DNA from: Colletotrichum lupini | Taxonomy: Eukaryota; Ascomycota; Sordariomycetes; Glomerellales; Glomerellaceae | Reading direction: 5' to 3' | NCBI RefSeq assembly: GCF_023278565.1 | Contig: NC_064673.1 | Location: forward strand, 2,418,001 to 2,482,000 | DNA length: 64,000 nucleotides | Shown: positions 24,984-36,246 of the stretch, in pieces | Layout of the letters: each line of letters opens with the position of its first letter | Numbering within the stretch: the first letter of the stretch is position 1 | The notes under the pieces: model-generated | The model's input: the letters and a program-made list of their open reading frames with translations, nothing else | What the model was told of the DNA's origin: nothing | Database searches by the model: none | Position numbers and translations under genes: made by a program

Positions 24984-26864
24984 ATGCGGTTCACAAACCC
25001 ATTCTCGCATCCTCCACGGGACACATACGAGCAGCACTCTCTCATCGCCGAACAAGATGGCCGAGCTTCACCGTCAACAGAATCGCTGGACGAGATCATC
25101 GAAATTGAGAAGCGCGAATACCCCTTCCTGATCTCAGTAAGATCCGCACGGAATTCAGTATCCTCATTCCTCAACGAACACCTCCACCTCGGCGGCGACC
25201 TGACATGGACAGACCGCCTCCTCACACTCCTCACCACCCTGAAGCCATTCATCTTCCTCTTCCTTCCTACGTTCTTCATCAGCCCCTTCAACTACTTTAC
25301 TACAGCCCCGAGCCAGCGACCAAAGCCCAGAAAGTTGGGCCCAACAGCATACCTAGACGGCCTCCGCGGCGTCGCAGCCTTTGTGGTCTACATCTTTCAC
25401 TTCTCCTACCTCTGGTTCCCAGACCTCCGATGGGGCTACGGCTTCGCGGGCCACCAGATGTTCTGGCAGATGCCCATCGTCCGGGCCCTGCACTCTGGCC
25501 GCGCCAGTGTCACCGTCTTCTTCGTCATCTCAGGCTTCGTCCTCACCCTGAAGACCGTATCGATGATCCACAAGCGCAAGATGGACCAGGCTCTTAGTGC
25601 CCTAGCCGGCTCCGCCTTCCGCCGCCCCTTCAGGCTGTACCTCCCCATCTTTGCGTCGACCTTCATCATCGCTCTCCTGGTGTATGGTGGAGAGTATGTA
25701 AGAGATCCCTCGGGAGCACCTGTACCGCCCCGGGGCCCGAGTCTCGACCAGCAGCTGCAGCACTGGTTCTGGAGCACGGTCAACCTGATGAACCCGTTCC
25801 GACCAATTGTCAACAGGGAGAACATGAAGGGGAGCGAGTATGACGGGCATCTCTGGACGATCCCCGTCGAATTCAAAGGCTCGCTGCTCGTCTTCTTCCT
25901 CTTGCTCATCTTTGCGCGAGCCAAGAGATGGATTCATATGGTTGGTGTCACGGGTGTTACCCTCTGGCTGGTCCACATCGGCGACTGGGACCAGGCTCTC
26001 TTCTGCGCCGGACTCCTCCTCGCAGAGCTCTCCATCATCATGCCCAACACCGCCCCAACGACAGAAACACCCGAAGACCGGCTCCCTAGCTACAGACTGC
26101 GCATCGTCAAGAGATACGGCTCAAAGTCCGTCCTCATCTTCCGCCACGCAGGGACACTAGCCCTCTTCTTCCTCGGCCTGCATCTCTTCTCCTACCCAGA
26201 GTACTACGGCGCCTCAACCCCGGGCTTCATCACAATCTCGCAATGGGTGCCAGACTACTACAAAGCAATGGGCGACCGGACCCAACTCTACTGGAACTCC
26301 ATCGGCGCCATCATCTTCATCTTCGCCCTGATGTACTCCCCGCCCGTCACCTTCAACCTCAAGTCCCTGCTACTCAGGGGTCGCAACATCCGTCTGCCCT
26401 GGCACCAAACCACCCCGGATCTCGACGACGACGAAAAGGAAGAGCTCGCAGCAGCAGCTACATCTTCCTCCTCTGCGGAACCCGAGGCAGAAAAAGCTGA
26501 ACCGCTTCTCCAGCGCCCCTTCACCACGAGCTTCGCGCAGTACCTCGGACAGATCTCCTACTCACTGTACCTGTGGCACGGCGCCATCAACCACATGGTG
26601 GGAGTCAGGTGGCTTTCGCCGGCGCATGGCGCGTTGTCGCTTGCCGGTGCCCAGGCCAAGGTGCTCACGGAGGGCGGGAACACCGCCGGTGCTACTGAGA
26701 TGGTGAACAAGGCCTGGGGCGCCTACGAGCTTGCGTTCTTCTGGGGATCGCTGGTGAACACACTGGCTCTGTTGTGGGCAAGTGATGTGTTTAATCGGAT
26801 AGTTGATGTAAATGCTGTCAAGTTGACTCGTTGGCTTGGTGAGAAGGCATGGAGGAAGGATTGA
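24984..26864 (+). CDS. acyltransferase 3 family integral membrane protein
   Basis: Intronless, 626 residues. The N-terminal 90 residues are cytosolic. A membrane segment (about 87-105) precedes YLDGLRGVAAFVVYIFHF, the signature start of acyltransferase-3 proteins with the conserved His in the first core helix. Further markers are RASVTVFFVISGFVLTL, FRRPFRLYLPIF, and the lumenal/extracellular GHLWTIPVEF. Eight to ten hydrophobic segments follow, with a charged Glu/Ala/Ser-rich loop at about 475-505. Such enzymes move acyl groups across or at membranes onto sugars, lipids or small molecules. The substrate is not visible here. It is convergent with the BAS2-like gene, about 340 bp apart. Confidence 0.88.
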   Translation: MRFTNPFSHPPRDTYEQHSLIAEQDGRASPSTESLDEIIEIEKREYPFLISVRSARNSVSSFLNEHLHLGGDLTWTDRLLTLLTTLKPFIFLFLPTFFISPFNYFTTAPSQRPKPRKLGPTAYLDGLRGVAAFVVYIFHFSYLWFPDLRWGYGFAGHQMFWQMPIVRALHSGRASVTVFFVISGFVLTLKTVSMIHKRKMDQALSALAGSAFRRPFRLYLPIFASTFIIALLVYGGEYVRDPSGAPVPPRGPSLDQQLQHWFWSTVNLMNPFRPIVNRENMKGSEYDGHLWTIPVEFKGSLLVFFLLLIFARAKRWIHMVGVTGVTLWLVHIGDWDQALFCAGLLLAELSIIMPNTAPTTETPEDRLPSYRLRIVKRYGSKSVLIFRHAGTLALFFLGLHLFSYPEYYGASTPGFITISQWVPDYYKAMGDRTQLYWNSIGAIIFIFALMYSPPVTFNLKSLLLRGRNIRLPWHQTTPDLDDDEKEELAAAATSSSSAEPEAEKAEPLLQRPFTTSFAQYLGQISYSLYLWHGAINHMVGVRWLSPAHGALSLAGAQAKVLTEGGNTAGATEMVNKAWGAYELAFFWGSLVNTLALLWASDVFNRIVDVNAVKLTRWLGEKAWRKD

Positions 26865-27205
26865 TCCAGTTCGATACTGAGAGATCACATTAGCGAATTT
26901 ACGAGCATTGCACTTTCGATAAGTGTCCTAATAACATCGTTAAGTCAAATTTTATGATAATTATTCCACCCAACGTCCCAAGCGTGTATGAGATACCTCC
27001 AGCCTCTTGCTCAATGAGTAGTGTGATGATGCTAGCCCGTCTACTTGTCGGATCCCTGAAGGAGAAGATCATGGACTTCCTCTCACACGTATAAAAGCTG
27101 TAGCGGCGCGCCTTAAAAGTATTGTCTCATTTTGTACAGAAAGTGGTCACCCCGAGGCAGTCTATTTGCGTTGTAACCACACTAGTTCCCAAGCTTGTCA
27201 TTAAA
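26865..27205. terminator. convergent 3' region of two genes
   Basis: These 341 bp hold both polyadenylation regions of the convergent acyltransferase-3 and BAS2-like genes. Short AT-rich tracts occur near 26920-26960. No other feature was seen. Confidence 0.35.
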
Positions 27206-28080
27206 TCATGCCGCCGTAAATCCACATCCAGTTTTCCCACTCTCATTAGCAACCGCCGTCGCCGAGCAAACTCCCTTGGGCCCGGCACAGCACCCGGAAG
27301 CACAGTCCGCGTTCGAGAGACACTGGCCCGTGATGAACTGCTGACCATTCCCTTTGCCAACATTCTGTGAGCCAGGAGCACCAGAGGTGCCAGTACCAGC
27401 GCCAGAACCTGCACTTGTACCTGCGGACGGAGCAGCTTGGGGCGGAGCGGCAGCCTCAGCCGCCGCGCCGCCTCCAGTAGAGCCAGTGGCGGCACCCGCT
27501 CCCGTACCCGTAAAGCCGCAGCCTGCCTTGCCATTCTCCGTTGCGACGGCTCTGGCGGCACAAGCACCCTTGGGGCCGTTACAGCACCCCGAGGCGCAAT
27601 CCGCATCAGACAGACATTGCCCCGTGATGAACTGTTGGCCGTTACCGGCGCCGACGTTCGAAGATGTGCCTGATCCTGCGCCGCCTCCGCTTCCGGCGGC
27701 GGCTTCCATGGACGGAGCGGCCTGGCCTGCTCCCTGGGACGCGGCGGGTGCTGCAGCAGCACCACCATCACCGAAGCCGCATCCTGTTTTGCCTGCCTGG
27801 AACTGGGCTCCAAGTCCAGAGCAGATGCCGGCGCCGTTTAGAGTCGCGCAGCAGGTTGAGGCGCAGTCTTTACTGTTGAGGCAAGCGCCGCCGATGAACT
27901 GGACGCCGTTGCCATTGCCGACGTTCTTATCACCAGATGGGTCTGGTGTCAAGGGACTGGGAATTGCAAGGGAAGAAGCAGCGACTGGGGTATGTTAGAC
28001 CGAGTTGGATAGCAGAGTAACAGCGGGGCGTGCGAGGGATAGAACTTACAGAATGCTGCGGCAAGGGAGAAGCGAACCAT
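27206..28080 (-). CDS. three-module BAS2-like cysteine-rich secreted protein (candidate effector)
   Basis: Exons 28080-28050 and 27984-27206 (65-bp intron) give 269 residues. The splice creates a signal peptide (MVRFSLAAAFFAASSLA) followed by a short propeptide-like stretch. Three homologous modules follow, each with GNG-QFI-G-CLS-ADCAS-CC and ending in GKTGCGF or GKAGCGF. They are joined by long Gly/Ala/Ser/Thr/Pro linkers. Each module has six or more cysteines in the same spacing, suggesting disulfide-bonded folds. The module resembles the biotrophy-associated secreted protein 2 (BAS2) family of plant-associated fungi, which usually has one module. Secretion is well supported; an effector role is inference from family resemblance. 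Confidence 0.8.
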
Positions 28081-30659
28081 GATGTAATAATGAGAGTAAG
28101 AAGAGAATGAAGTACTGTCAAAGTACTGGAGTATAAGAAGACAAGAACAAGAAGTGACCGGTGCTGTCGCTTTGAGTTAGATTCGCATCCAGCTCGCGAA
28201 CATCCGCCATCTTAAGTATGTTCCCCGTCTCTCCATCGTTGACGATAAAAGAACAATCCGAACACTCCTGCACGTCTGCCAGGGCTCTCCGCGCTTGCTG
28301 ATGCCTCCCGTCTGTCAAGCAGGTCAGTCAAAGATGCGACGCAGGTCTGTCACAGGGGCACGTTTCTGCAACTGAGGCTGAGCAAGTGAGCAACCAGAAA
28401 TCGCAAGCTGAATGACCAACATCTTTCTCTTTTCGTTGCATAGTAGTGCTGTCAAGATTCGGGACCGCCACCCGGCGATCCTGATGCCGTCGAAACCCCA
28501 TGAGACCAGATGATCAGAGACCATGGCGCGGCGTGGACCAGTGAGGTTGTCGAGGCTGAGGTTGGAGAACTAGGTCGCAGACGAGGCCGTCCCTGTCGTG
28601 CTAATGTTTCGGATGGGACGAAACATCGGAGAACGGCAAACGGGCCTAAACGCGCTCTCGAGCCCCTGAACCAGGGCTACCGCCAGCTGGAGAATAGAGA
28701 GTCGTCGACCTGCCTCGGTGGAGAGGAGACGAAGAAAATTGTGGTCGCTGTAGAATTTCTGCATTGCGTGCGAGCTCTCCCCTGCCACGATCTTCCGACG
28801 ATCCAGGTTTCCCCATCTTCACAGGTGTAGTATGGCCCAAGCCCGTAATGGCAGCTCATTCGTCTGTTTTCTTTGGTCTGGCTGAGACCAGCATTGCGAA
28901 ACGAGAGAGGCTGTCAGCTCGGTGTGGTCTGTCCCATCATAGGCCGTTTGAAGCGAAGGGTCTCATATTATTCGCGAAGAAGGATTCGACTCGACGGTGA
29001 CCCAAAATCCAACCCCATTTTCCCTAGGGTTGAATGTGGGAGAAGTCGCAGTCTGAGGACATGGTGCGGATGGATGTTTGGCCCGCCTCACAGCATGAAT
29101 GCTATCCAGTACGGCCATATGTAATGCCTCGTCTAAGCCTCATGGTACGGTGTTCACATCTCGTAAAAGGAGGTTCGGGAATCCGTGATGCTGCCTGGAC
29201 GCGATTCTTGAAAGGGGCAACCTTGAGTAACGTTGCATCACGACGTGACGTAAAAGGACCGCGGCGGGCTAACTGCTATGCCGAATTCAGTGTTGAACAT
29301 CATCTTCCGAGACGGATGATTTCCCCGTGGCATTGTTGATAAAAAGTGCCAAGAAGAAGACAGACGTCGTTGAATGTCCAAATGTTCAGCAGAGTTTCGC
29401 GAAGTTGCGAGGATCAGCCAAGCGGTGCCCTGTGAGGAATTGACTTTCCTACAGCACAGGGGCTCTCCTGTTCAGTGCTCTTTTGGCAGCTTCGGGACTC
29501 AAGGCCCCTGCCGTCCCAGTGGAGCTTACTTTATCTCTTATCTAATCAGCGTGTCGTCTTATCGTTATCTTATCTTCCTACACATCACCGACGGTGTGTC
29601 CTTCCCTCGGGCGAGACACTCCATTGAGAACCGCATCTTCATCTCATCGCCGACCTTCGTTCTAAAGGCTATGATAGGGAGACTGCCGCGCGAAGAATCC
29701 GAATACATCTTCATCCAAGACGAAATGTGCCGGATTCTCTCTTCTCCGCAGAGCCGAATGTCGCATAGTAGCCACCAGCCCGATGCAGGACCGGATCACG
29801 AGAGTCTTCCACGGACGTATGGTATTGACAGTCACAATCCAACATCGGACCGATCCACCGGCGCTGTAAGGAAGCGGGATTATAGCGGAGGATATGAAAT
29901 TACGAGTACTTGGGAGCAATCGGCCGGGACTCCTCGATAAAACCGCCGAAGAAAGGATGGCCAGCCATCCCAAAACACCGCTAGAGTACCATCACCCGAG
30001 AGCGACTTGTGAACGCGGGCTGGTCCAATCTCGACAGAGACTCTTCACTGCTCTTCGGGCTCCTGTAACCTTTGAGCATGTTCTCGGGCGGTGAATGCTC
30101 CGGCAACTTCAATGTACAAAATTCAGCAGCGACTGGATTGCCATGCAAAGTGGCTTTCGGCTTGCATCCTTCCCTACTCCCCCCGGTGCATCTGATTGGG
30201 CCACGACACGGACTTCAGTAACATCGAATCCCTTGAGAACCCAAGACGACCTATGAGATTGGACCATTTGCAGCATCTCGCCCAGGGTCTACCAGCGCAT
30301 CCGTGGTGTTGACCTGGCTCCCGGAATCGTCCCAACGGCTAACCTGCATTTTGACACCTCTCAAGATGCACCTCTAAGCTGCATCGCCCTAGTGTCGCCC
30401 TATCCCATCTGTGGATTCTTCGGCCTATGTCAGCTAAGACATGTCGCCCGCTGGAAGCAGTCGAATCCCCCTCCCTCAGGGTGCCTGAGTACCTAGTGAC
30501 ATCAGGTATCCCAACATTCCAGGAGAACCCCGCTTGCTGGCCTGCGGGATTGTTCGCGCCCCTCCATCCTCGTGCCGAGTTTGAATTGCTTCTGCTTCAC
30601 CACTGAGCCCATACTCATGATCTAAAGGATTCAGATCAAAGAGTCGAAGTCTCTTGAAT
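28081..30659. other. long intergenic region, nothing recognised
   Basis: About 2.6 kb. Open stretches occur (for example 29671-29940 plus strand), but their composition, lack of motifs and lack of clear gene structure do not support a gene. Confidence 0.35.
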
Positions 30660-32058
30660 ATGGCTGCGCCAGCACACGACGTCATGGTGGAACCGGACGA
30701 CTTCAATGACACTGACTCGTCCCTCGGAGATGTCAGCAACGTTCGACACCTTGTCACCCCCGTCAAAGTCATTTCGTGGCTGATGGTTGCTACAGGACGG
30801 AACCTCCTCGACCGCGAGTTTGAGCAGCTCGATTCTCGACTATCGCAAAGAAAATGGCCGCACCTATCACAAGTTTCGCGATGGGAGTCAGTGATGCCGA
30901 GCCTACAAACCCCTTGATCCTCCACTGACACCCTAGGAGAGTATCACTTTCCAAATGATGAAGAGGAAAACGAGAGATTAGGTCAGTTTTGGTGGTCACC
31001 TCCTCCATTCTCAGAACTGATTCTAAATTGACACTCAAAGATCTCCAACACCACATCTTTGACCTCTCTTTCGATGGGAAACTCGGGTTGTCACCGCCTA
31101 ATGAGCCCGAATCCAATGTTGGCCGCGTACTAGACCTGGGAACCGGAACAGGCATCTGGGCCATGGACTTTGGAGACGAGCATCCCGGGGCCGAGGTTGG
31201 TGTTGACACATCAGTATAGCCTATGACCTTCTTACGCTGATATCGCAGGTCACCGGCGTTGATCTGTCACCCACCCAACCGCAATTGTCAGTATCGCTAA
31301 CCGCTTTTACCACATTCATGACATTGACAGAGCATACAGTGTACCACCTAACGTCAAGTTTGAAGTCGACGACGTCGAGGACACTTGGACGTACTCGCGT
31401 CCTTTCGACTACATCCACAGCCGGATGATGAACTCCAGCATCTCAAAGTGGGAGGAATACATCCGCCAGTCTTATGAGTAATCGCAGGCATGACTTCTCC
31501 TTTTGCTATACAGGCATTGATGCATCATGACAGAAACCTCACCCCCGGCGGCTGGCTCGAGCTCCAGGAATTCGGCCTACCCCTCTCTGACGACGGCACC
31601 CTGAAAGAGGAGCACGCTCTCTATCAGTCCATGAAGCACCTTGGCGAGGCAGCAGCCAAGTCGGACCACGCCTTTGTCGACCTTGACGCGCTCAAGCCTA
31701 TGCTAGAGGCCGCCGGCTTCGTTGACGTGGCGGAGCTGCGCTTCAAGTGGCCCAGCAACACATGGCCGCGAAACGCAAAGTTTAAGGAGCTCGGCGCCTG
31801 GAATTACGAGAACATCACGACCGGTCTGCAAGGGTTCCTCATGGCAGCGCTCACGCGGGGGCTGGGCTAGAAGGCGGACGAAGTCAACGTGTTGGCCGCG
31901 CAAGCAAGGAAGGATGTCGGGGACCGAAGTATCCATGCATACTGGCCCATGCGAGCTGCCTTTTCCTACACAACCAGTCGTCTGATGGCTATAAGTGGAA
32001 AAAGAGTACTGACTCGAGCAGGATCGTGGTGTATGGGAGAAAGCCTGGCTCCGGTTAG
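30660..32058 (+). pseudogene. LaeA-like SAM-dependent methyltransferase with a premature stop
   Basis: Eight exons join in phase: 30660-30731, 30796-30886, 30937-30981, 31041-31195, 31249-31286, 31340-31477, 31534-31950 and 32022-32058, giving 331 codons. That is the usual size of this family. Visible family marks are YRKENGRTYHKFRDG, EYHFPNDEEENERL, the SAM-binding VLDLGTGTGIWAMDF, VDLSPTQPQFVPPNVKFEVDD and LTPGGWLELQEFG. Codon 292 (31868-31870) is TAG where the family has TGG (GL-W-KADEV); the frame then continues normally to IHAYWPM and IVVYGRKP. A G-to-A change at TpG is the RIP-type transition. The last intron (31951-32021) has a GC rather than GT donor. A 291-residue product missing the last 39 residues could still be made and might keep the core fold. 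Confidence 0.75.
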
Positions 32059-32352
32059 GACAACGCCAAGGACTCAATGATGAATTCGTCCGGGCCGGAT
32101 CCATGGAAGACGGGCCGGGTGGGTTCCTCCGCACGGAGCACAATTCTCCAACACTGGGAGCCCACCTATCCCTACCCCGGATTGATCCACAATTCCCGAG
32201 CAGGCGGATGTGAGAAAAGTTTTCACGGACGAAGCCATCGAGATTTCGGGCTCGCCGACGGAGCCAGCCCTACCCGCGCCCACACGCCACACAGCCAACC
32301 GCCTCCCTCCTTAGTACCACCCGGAGTCGCACTCTTCAACCATCAATAACCC

Positions 32353-32425
32353 GCCTTGCTAGCTCAATCGGTAGAGCGTGAGACTCTTAATCTCAAGGTT
32401 GCGGGTTCGACCCCCGCGTGAGGCT
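32353..32425 (+). tRNA. tRNA-Lys (anticodon CUU)
   Basis: The 73-nt cloverleaf has acceptor arms GCCTTGC and GTGAGGC (two G-T pairs), D arm GCTCAATCGGTAGAGC, anticodon arm TGAGA-CTCTTAA-TCTCA with anticodon CTT, and T arm GCGGG-TTCGACC-CCCGC. Both internal promoter boxes are standard. Runs of T from about 32468 onward can serve as the RNA polymerase III terminator. No intron. Confidence 0.95.
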
Positions 32426-32804
32426 CAAATCCTCACCGCGATTGGCAAAGCCATTCTTCGGGTTATCTTTTTGGTTTTTTTTGGTCGTTTTTTCTGGCCT
32501 CTTCTATGGCCTGCTCACTTTTTTCCTCTAGATAATTTGGTTTCCATCCTTTCTTAGTGCTGGTTCCTATGGATCCCGTAGATCCCACAGAAGCGCATCA
32601 TGAGAAGGAGAAAGCTTTTAGGAACAAAGTCCACTATAACAGTAACAAAGAACACGACAATCGTAAAGCTATCTCCCAAGTATCGGGAACTAAGGTTGCA
32701 TGGCATGTGCCCATCACAAAACCCAATAAGAAACCATCTGTAAGCATGATGTAGAAACACCCAATCCCGCTCCTCTCCCTGACCTCTGCAACACTCCCTG
32801 CCCA

Positions 32805-34724
32805 TCACTCATCCTCAACCTCGACCCCCCTGAACTCAAACACCCGATTCCACTCCGGATCCGCAAGCAAATCCCAGACAAGGTCCTTCTCCACCGCCAA
32901 CGAGATCTCGTTCCCCTCGTCATCCCCACCGGGACTCATCTTCGCAGGACGCGGCGGGTACACCACCACGAGCCCACCCGTCACAGAGTCCCACGGACAC
33001 CGGAACCCGCTGGGGCGACCGAAGCCAAAGTCCGCGGTATACGGGTCCGCGTCGCGCCAGTCCGTGACGAGGAGGGTCGTGGGCGGGAAGACGTCGGAGC
33101 CGGCGTAGAGGGTCAGCTTGTTGCGGACGCGGGCGATGCCGGTTAGCATTGCGTCGATGGCGGGTGGGGTTATGCTGTTTGTGAGTTGGCGGATGTACCT
33201 TTAGCAATCAAGTTAGTCAGTCGTTCGTGATTTGGTCATGTTTAAGCTTCTGTACGCCGGAGATTTGCAGCGTGAAAGTATCTCACGGAGGAAAGGAGAA
33301 AGCAAAGACAAGGAAACTTACCATGCAAGCTTGCTAAAAGGTGCATCTTCAACAACCTCCTTGATTGTAAACTGCGGCACAACATGAGTACTCCTCGACG
33401 CGATAGCAACAGCCATCACATTCCCCTGCGTGCGCGCCGGCATAGGCTTCCCCGACGCATCACACAACCGCCTCCTCACATCCACAGCCTCAACCCATTC
33501 AACCAACGTCTCGGGGTCAGATCTATGTAATCGGGCTTTATGCTTCACCAGGACGCGCCACAGGTACGCATTGAGCGCATCGTAGCTCGAAATCCAGCAG
33601 TCGCTGCCGTTGCTGCTGCTGTCGCTGCTCCCATCCGTAGCCAGCGCCGGGGTCGCCAACCGCTTCAATTCAGACAGCTTACTCCGCGGGACGTGGAAAA
33701 GCAACCTCGAAGCAGCCCTCTGCTCGGGATGCCGCGACGGTCTCGGTGGCCCGTCGACGAGTTGGTCAGCGGGCGGGTCCGCGACCGTGACGCGTGAGAG
33801 GTCCAGGCACGCGGGGTCCCACGGAGGCAGCTCCGGTGGCGCAGCAGCAGTAGCAGCAGCAGTCGAGGTAGCATCACCAACACAACCAATATTACTACTA
33901 CCACCACCACCGGCAGCGGCCGCCGCACCCGCATCCGCATCCGACGCCGACGCAGCCCAGATGGCGGCGCAGTTCTCGGCCAGCTGGCGCATTTCCCCCG
34001 CCCACCCGTTGACGTCGTTGGCCAGGTGGTGGTGCATCATCATCAGCACCAGCCCGTCGCCGGGGATGAAGCTCGCTTTGAAGGACGCCGCCTTGGGATG
34101 ATTCTCTGGCCTGTTGGCGGGTTTTTCGGCGGGCGTCATGGGCGGGACGCACCATAGGTTCAGATCGGGGCCGAAGGCGCGGGTGCTAAAGTGCCGGCGT
34201 TCAAAGTCGGCGTAGGAGGGGTACTCTTCATCACCCCCATCTTCCTGATCCGCGGCGCCATCCTCGCCGTCGTCGTCGTGGGATCTGTTGCTATCGTCGA
34301 GCCATTGAACGTGAAACTCAACCGTGTCTTCGCGCCTCTTGTGGAAGCACAGGCCGCTCCCGCCGTCGGGATCTTCCCTCAACGTCCCGCAGAGGCGACG
34401 GCACTGGCTGAGCGTGATTTCGAGCCCTTGCTTGAGGACCTCTACGATCCTGTGCTTGTCTGCTCCCGGGTCGATTTTGAAGAAGAGGGCGTAGGCGCAG
34501 TAGATTGTGCCGGAGCAGTAGTCTAGCGTGCAGAGGCGGTGGTATTCGTCTTCCGGGTCGGATTCCCAGCCCGTGGGGTGGAGATTGTACACGTCGACTT
34601 TCGGGGGTGTCTTCTTCTTCTTCTTCTTCTTCTCCTGCTGGTGGTTTTGCTGCTGCTGCTGCTGCTGTTGACATCCAGATTCAAACTCAACCCGTCCCCT
34701 TAGGAGCGATGTAAACGTCCCCAT
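32805..34724 (-). CDS. BAHD-like transferase family acyltransferase (PF02458)
   Basis: Exons 34724-33322 and 33198-32805 (intron of 123 bp) give 598 residues. The catalytic HxxxD motif is HHLAND, and the structural motif near the C terminus is DFGFG in YTADFGFGRPSGF. Both are hallmarks of CoA-dependent acyltransferases such as fungal trichothecene 3-O-acetyltransferase relatives. The protein is about 100 residues longer than usual because of inserted low-complexity runs: eight Gln and seven Lys near residues 20-38, an acidic loop, and Ala/Gly/Ser runs near 265-300. I chose the ATG at 34724; upstream there is only a non-ATG extension. The acyl acceptor is unknown and no biosynthetic cluster is visible around it. 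Confidence 0.85.
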
Positions 34725-36246
34725 GTTTGGAACCAGGCGGTTGAGGAATTGGAATGAAAGCAATTTGAGTTTCCAGCGGTGACAACAACTTTGACAAATC
34801 GGAAAGGTTAACGGGCATGGGCCAGCGTAATTTCAATACCCACGTCCGAAGTTCCCCACTGGCAGAGCAACGTAGAAAGGGAGGGGGGATGGGTGATGAA
34901 CCCTCTATTTATTATGATATTCCCTTGTGGTTTTGGACGTGGACCAATTCCCTTCCGAGTTGCAACTCGAGGATGGGGCATCGCATTCCAGAACGGGTTC
35001 TACAGGGTGAGGAGCTGCGGAACCACTTCATAGCCTGGCTGATGGAAAGGCACAATGGGTGCTGGGATCTCGAGACATGGCGCCTGCAAGTGGTGGCCTT
35101 TGATCGTGAAAGGGGGATTCTACCATCGTCATTGGCGCTTGATGAAAATAACGAGTTCCACCTTCCCTCCAGGCCTATACGATTCAGCGAAGGCGGGGTT
35201 GTTGAGCTCGCAGAATGTAGCTCCAATCACGCCAAGTTGGGAAAAAAGCTGCTGAAAAGGCGTAATATTTGCTGTTGCTCTGAGACATGGCGCCCGAAAG
35301 TTATTGAGCTCTGGAGGATGACTGAGGTCGCGTGAGTTGTGATCCCAAGTCTATTTACTGAGGGTTCGAAAGACTCGAGGCTCCAGTCCTGGGTCGAGTT
35401 GAGCAGTGGCAAAAAGCTGTTAAAACTCCCAGAGTAGCTGCTGAAGTTATGGAATGTTTGCTTCATTCATAAGACATGGCGTAAAAAGTTGCGAAACTGG
35501 AGAGGGAAAGTAGTTACTAGTTCCATCAGTGGCGCTGGACAACTCATCCAAGTCTAGTCACTATCCTGGGTAGTACTCGAGGTGGTTGCGAAGGCCGAAG
35601 GCAACTCATATCGAACACAATGATTGAGCAGTATTCTCCCTCAACGTTTGTGTCATTCCTCCACAACTCCAGGTAGTCAGGCTTTGACCCCTGCGATATA
35701 TCTCGGCGAGAGAAAAATTGCAACCAATGACATACTCCGATCAGTAGCTGTACAGTTGACCGAAACATCCATCGGGCGAAAGAGGGTCTCTAGAGTTGCG
35801 TTGGTGGCGCCCCACGCAGATGTAGATTGGCCAAGAGCATGCAACTGTGCAACTCACAACTCTGTCTTGTGGCTGTCGGCGTTGGTTGCTGGAGACTCAA
35901 GGTTAACTCGATAGAGGGACAATGTCTTACATCTGGACTAGGCAACTAGGCCAAAACTAGTCATGAATTTCAACCGGACTTTGACCAGTCTCCAGTGACG
36001 TGGGAGTGATTGGTCTTCGGCGTTCACGAGAACAGGAGGCTAGCTGAGCCGCACCCTTCAGGTCTTGGAATATCGTTTGCTCAACGGAAGGTGAATGAGA
36101 AGAGCTGACTCGTCCTTCTGCCAAGCCATGATGGAGCCTGATATGCCAACGATTTGGAATACCATAAAACGAGGCTACAAAGGAGAAAAGAGACAACAAA
36201 AATCTCGGTAGGAGTGACGGTGTAAAGTGGTATCATTGAAACTATC
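34725..36246. other. intergenic region with degenerate repeats
   Basis: About 1.5 kb. It contains three diverged copies of a segment marked by GACATGGCG (near 35074, 35284 and 35472), with similar surroundings in the second and third copies (GCTGCTGAA, then TTTGCT). The 172-codon open stretch at 34817-35335 overlaps two copies and has no recognisable domain, so I do not call it a gene. Confidence 0.35.

Noticed and set aside
29671..29940. Open frame on the plus strand that could be a small gene
   Set aside because: No domain, low codon coherence and no promoter or splice support.
34817..35335. 172-codon open frame downstream of the acyltransferase start region
   Set aside because: Overlaps diverged non-coding repeats, has no recognisable motif and resembles chance opening in repeat DNA.
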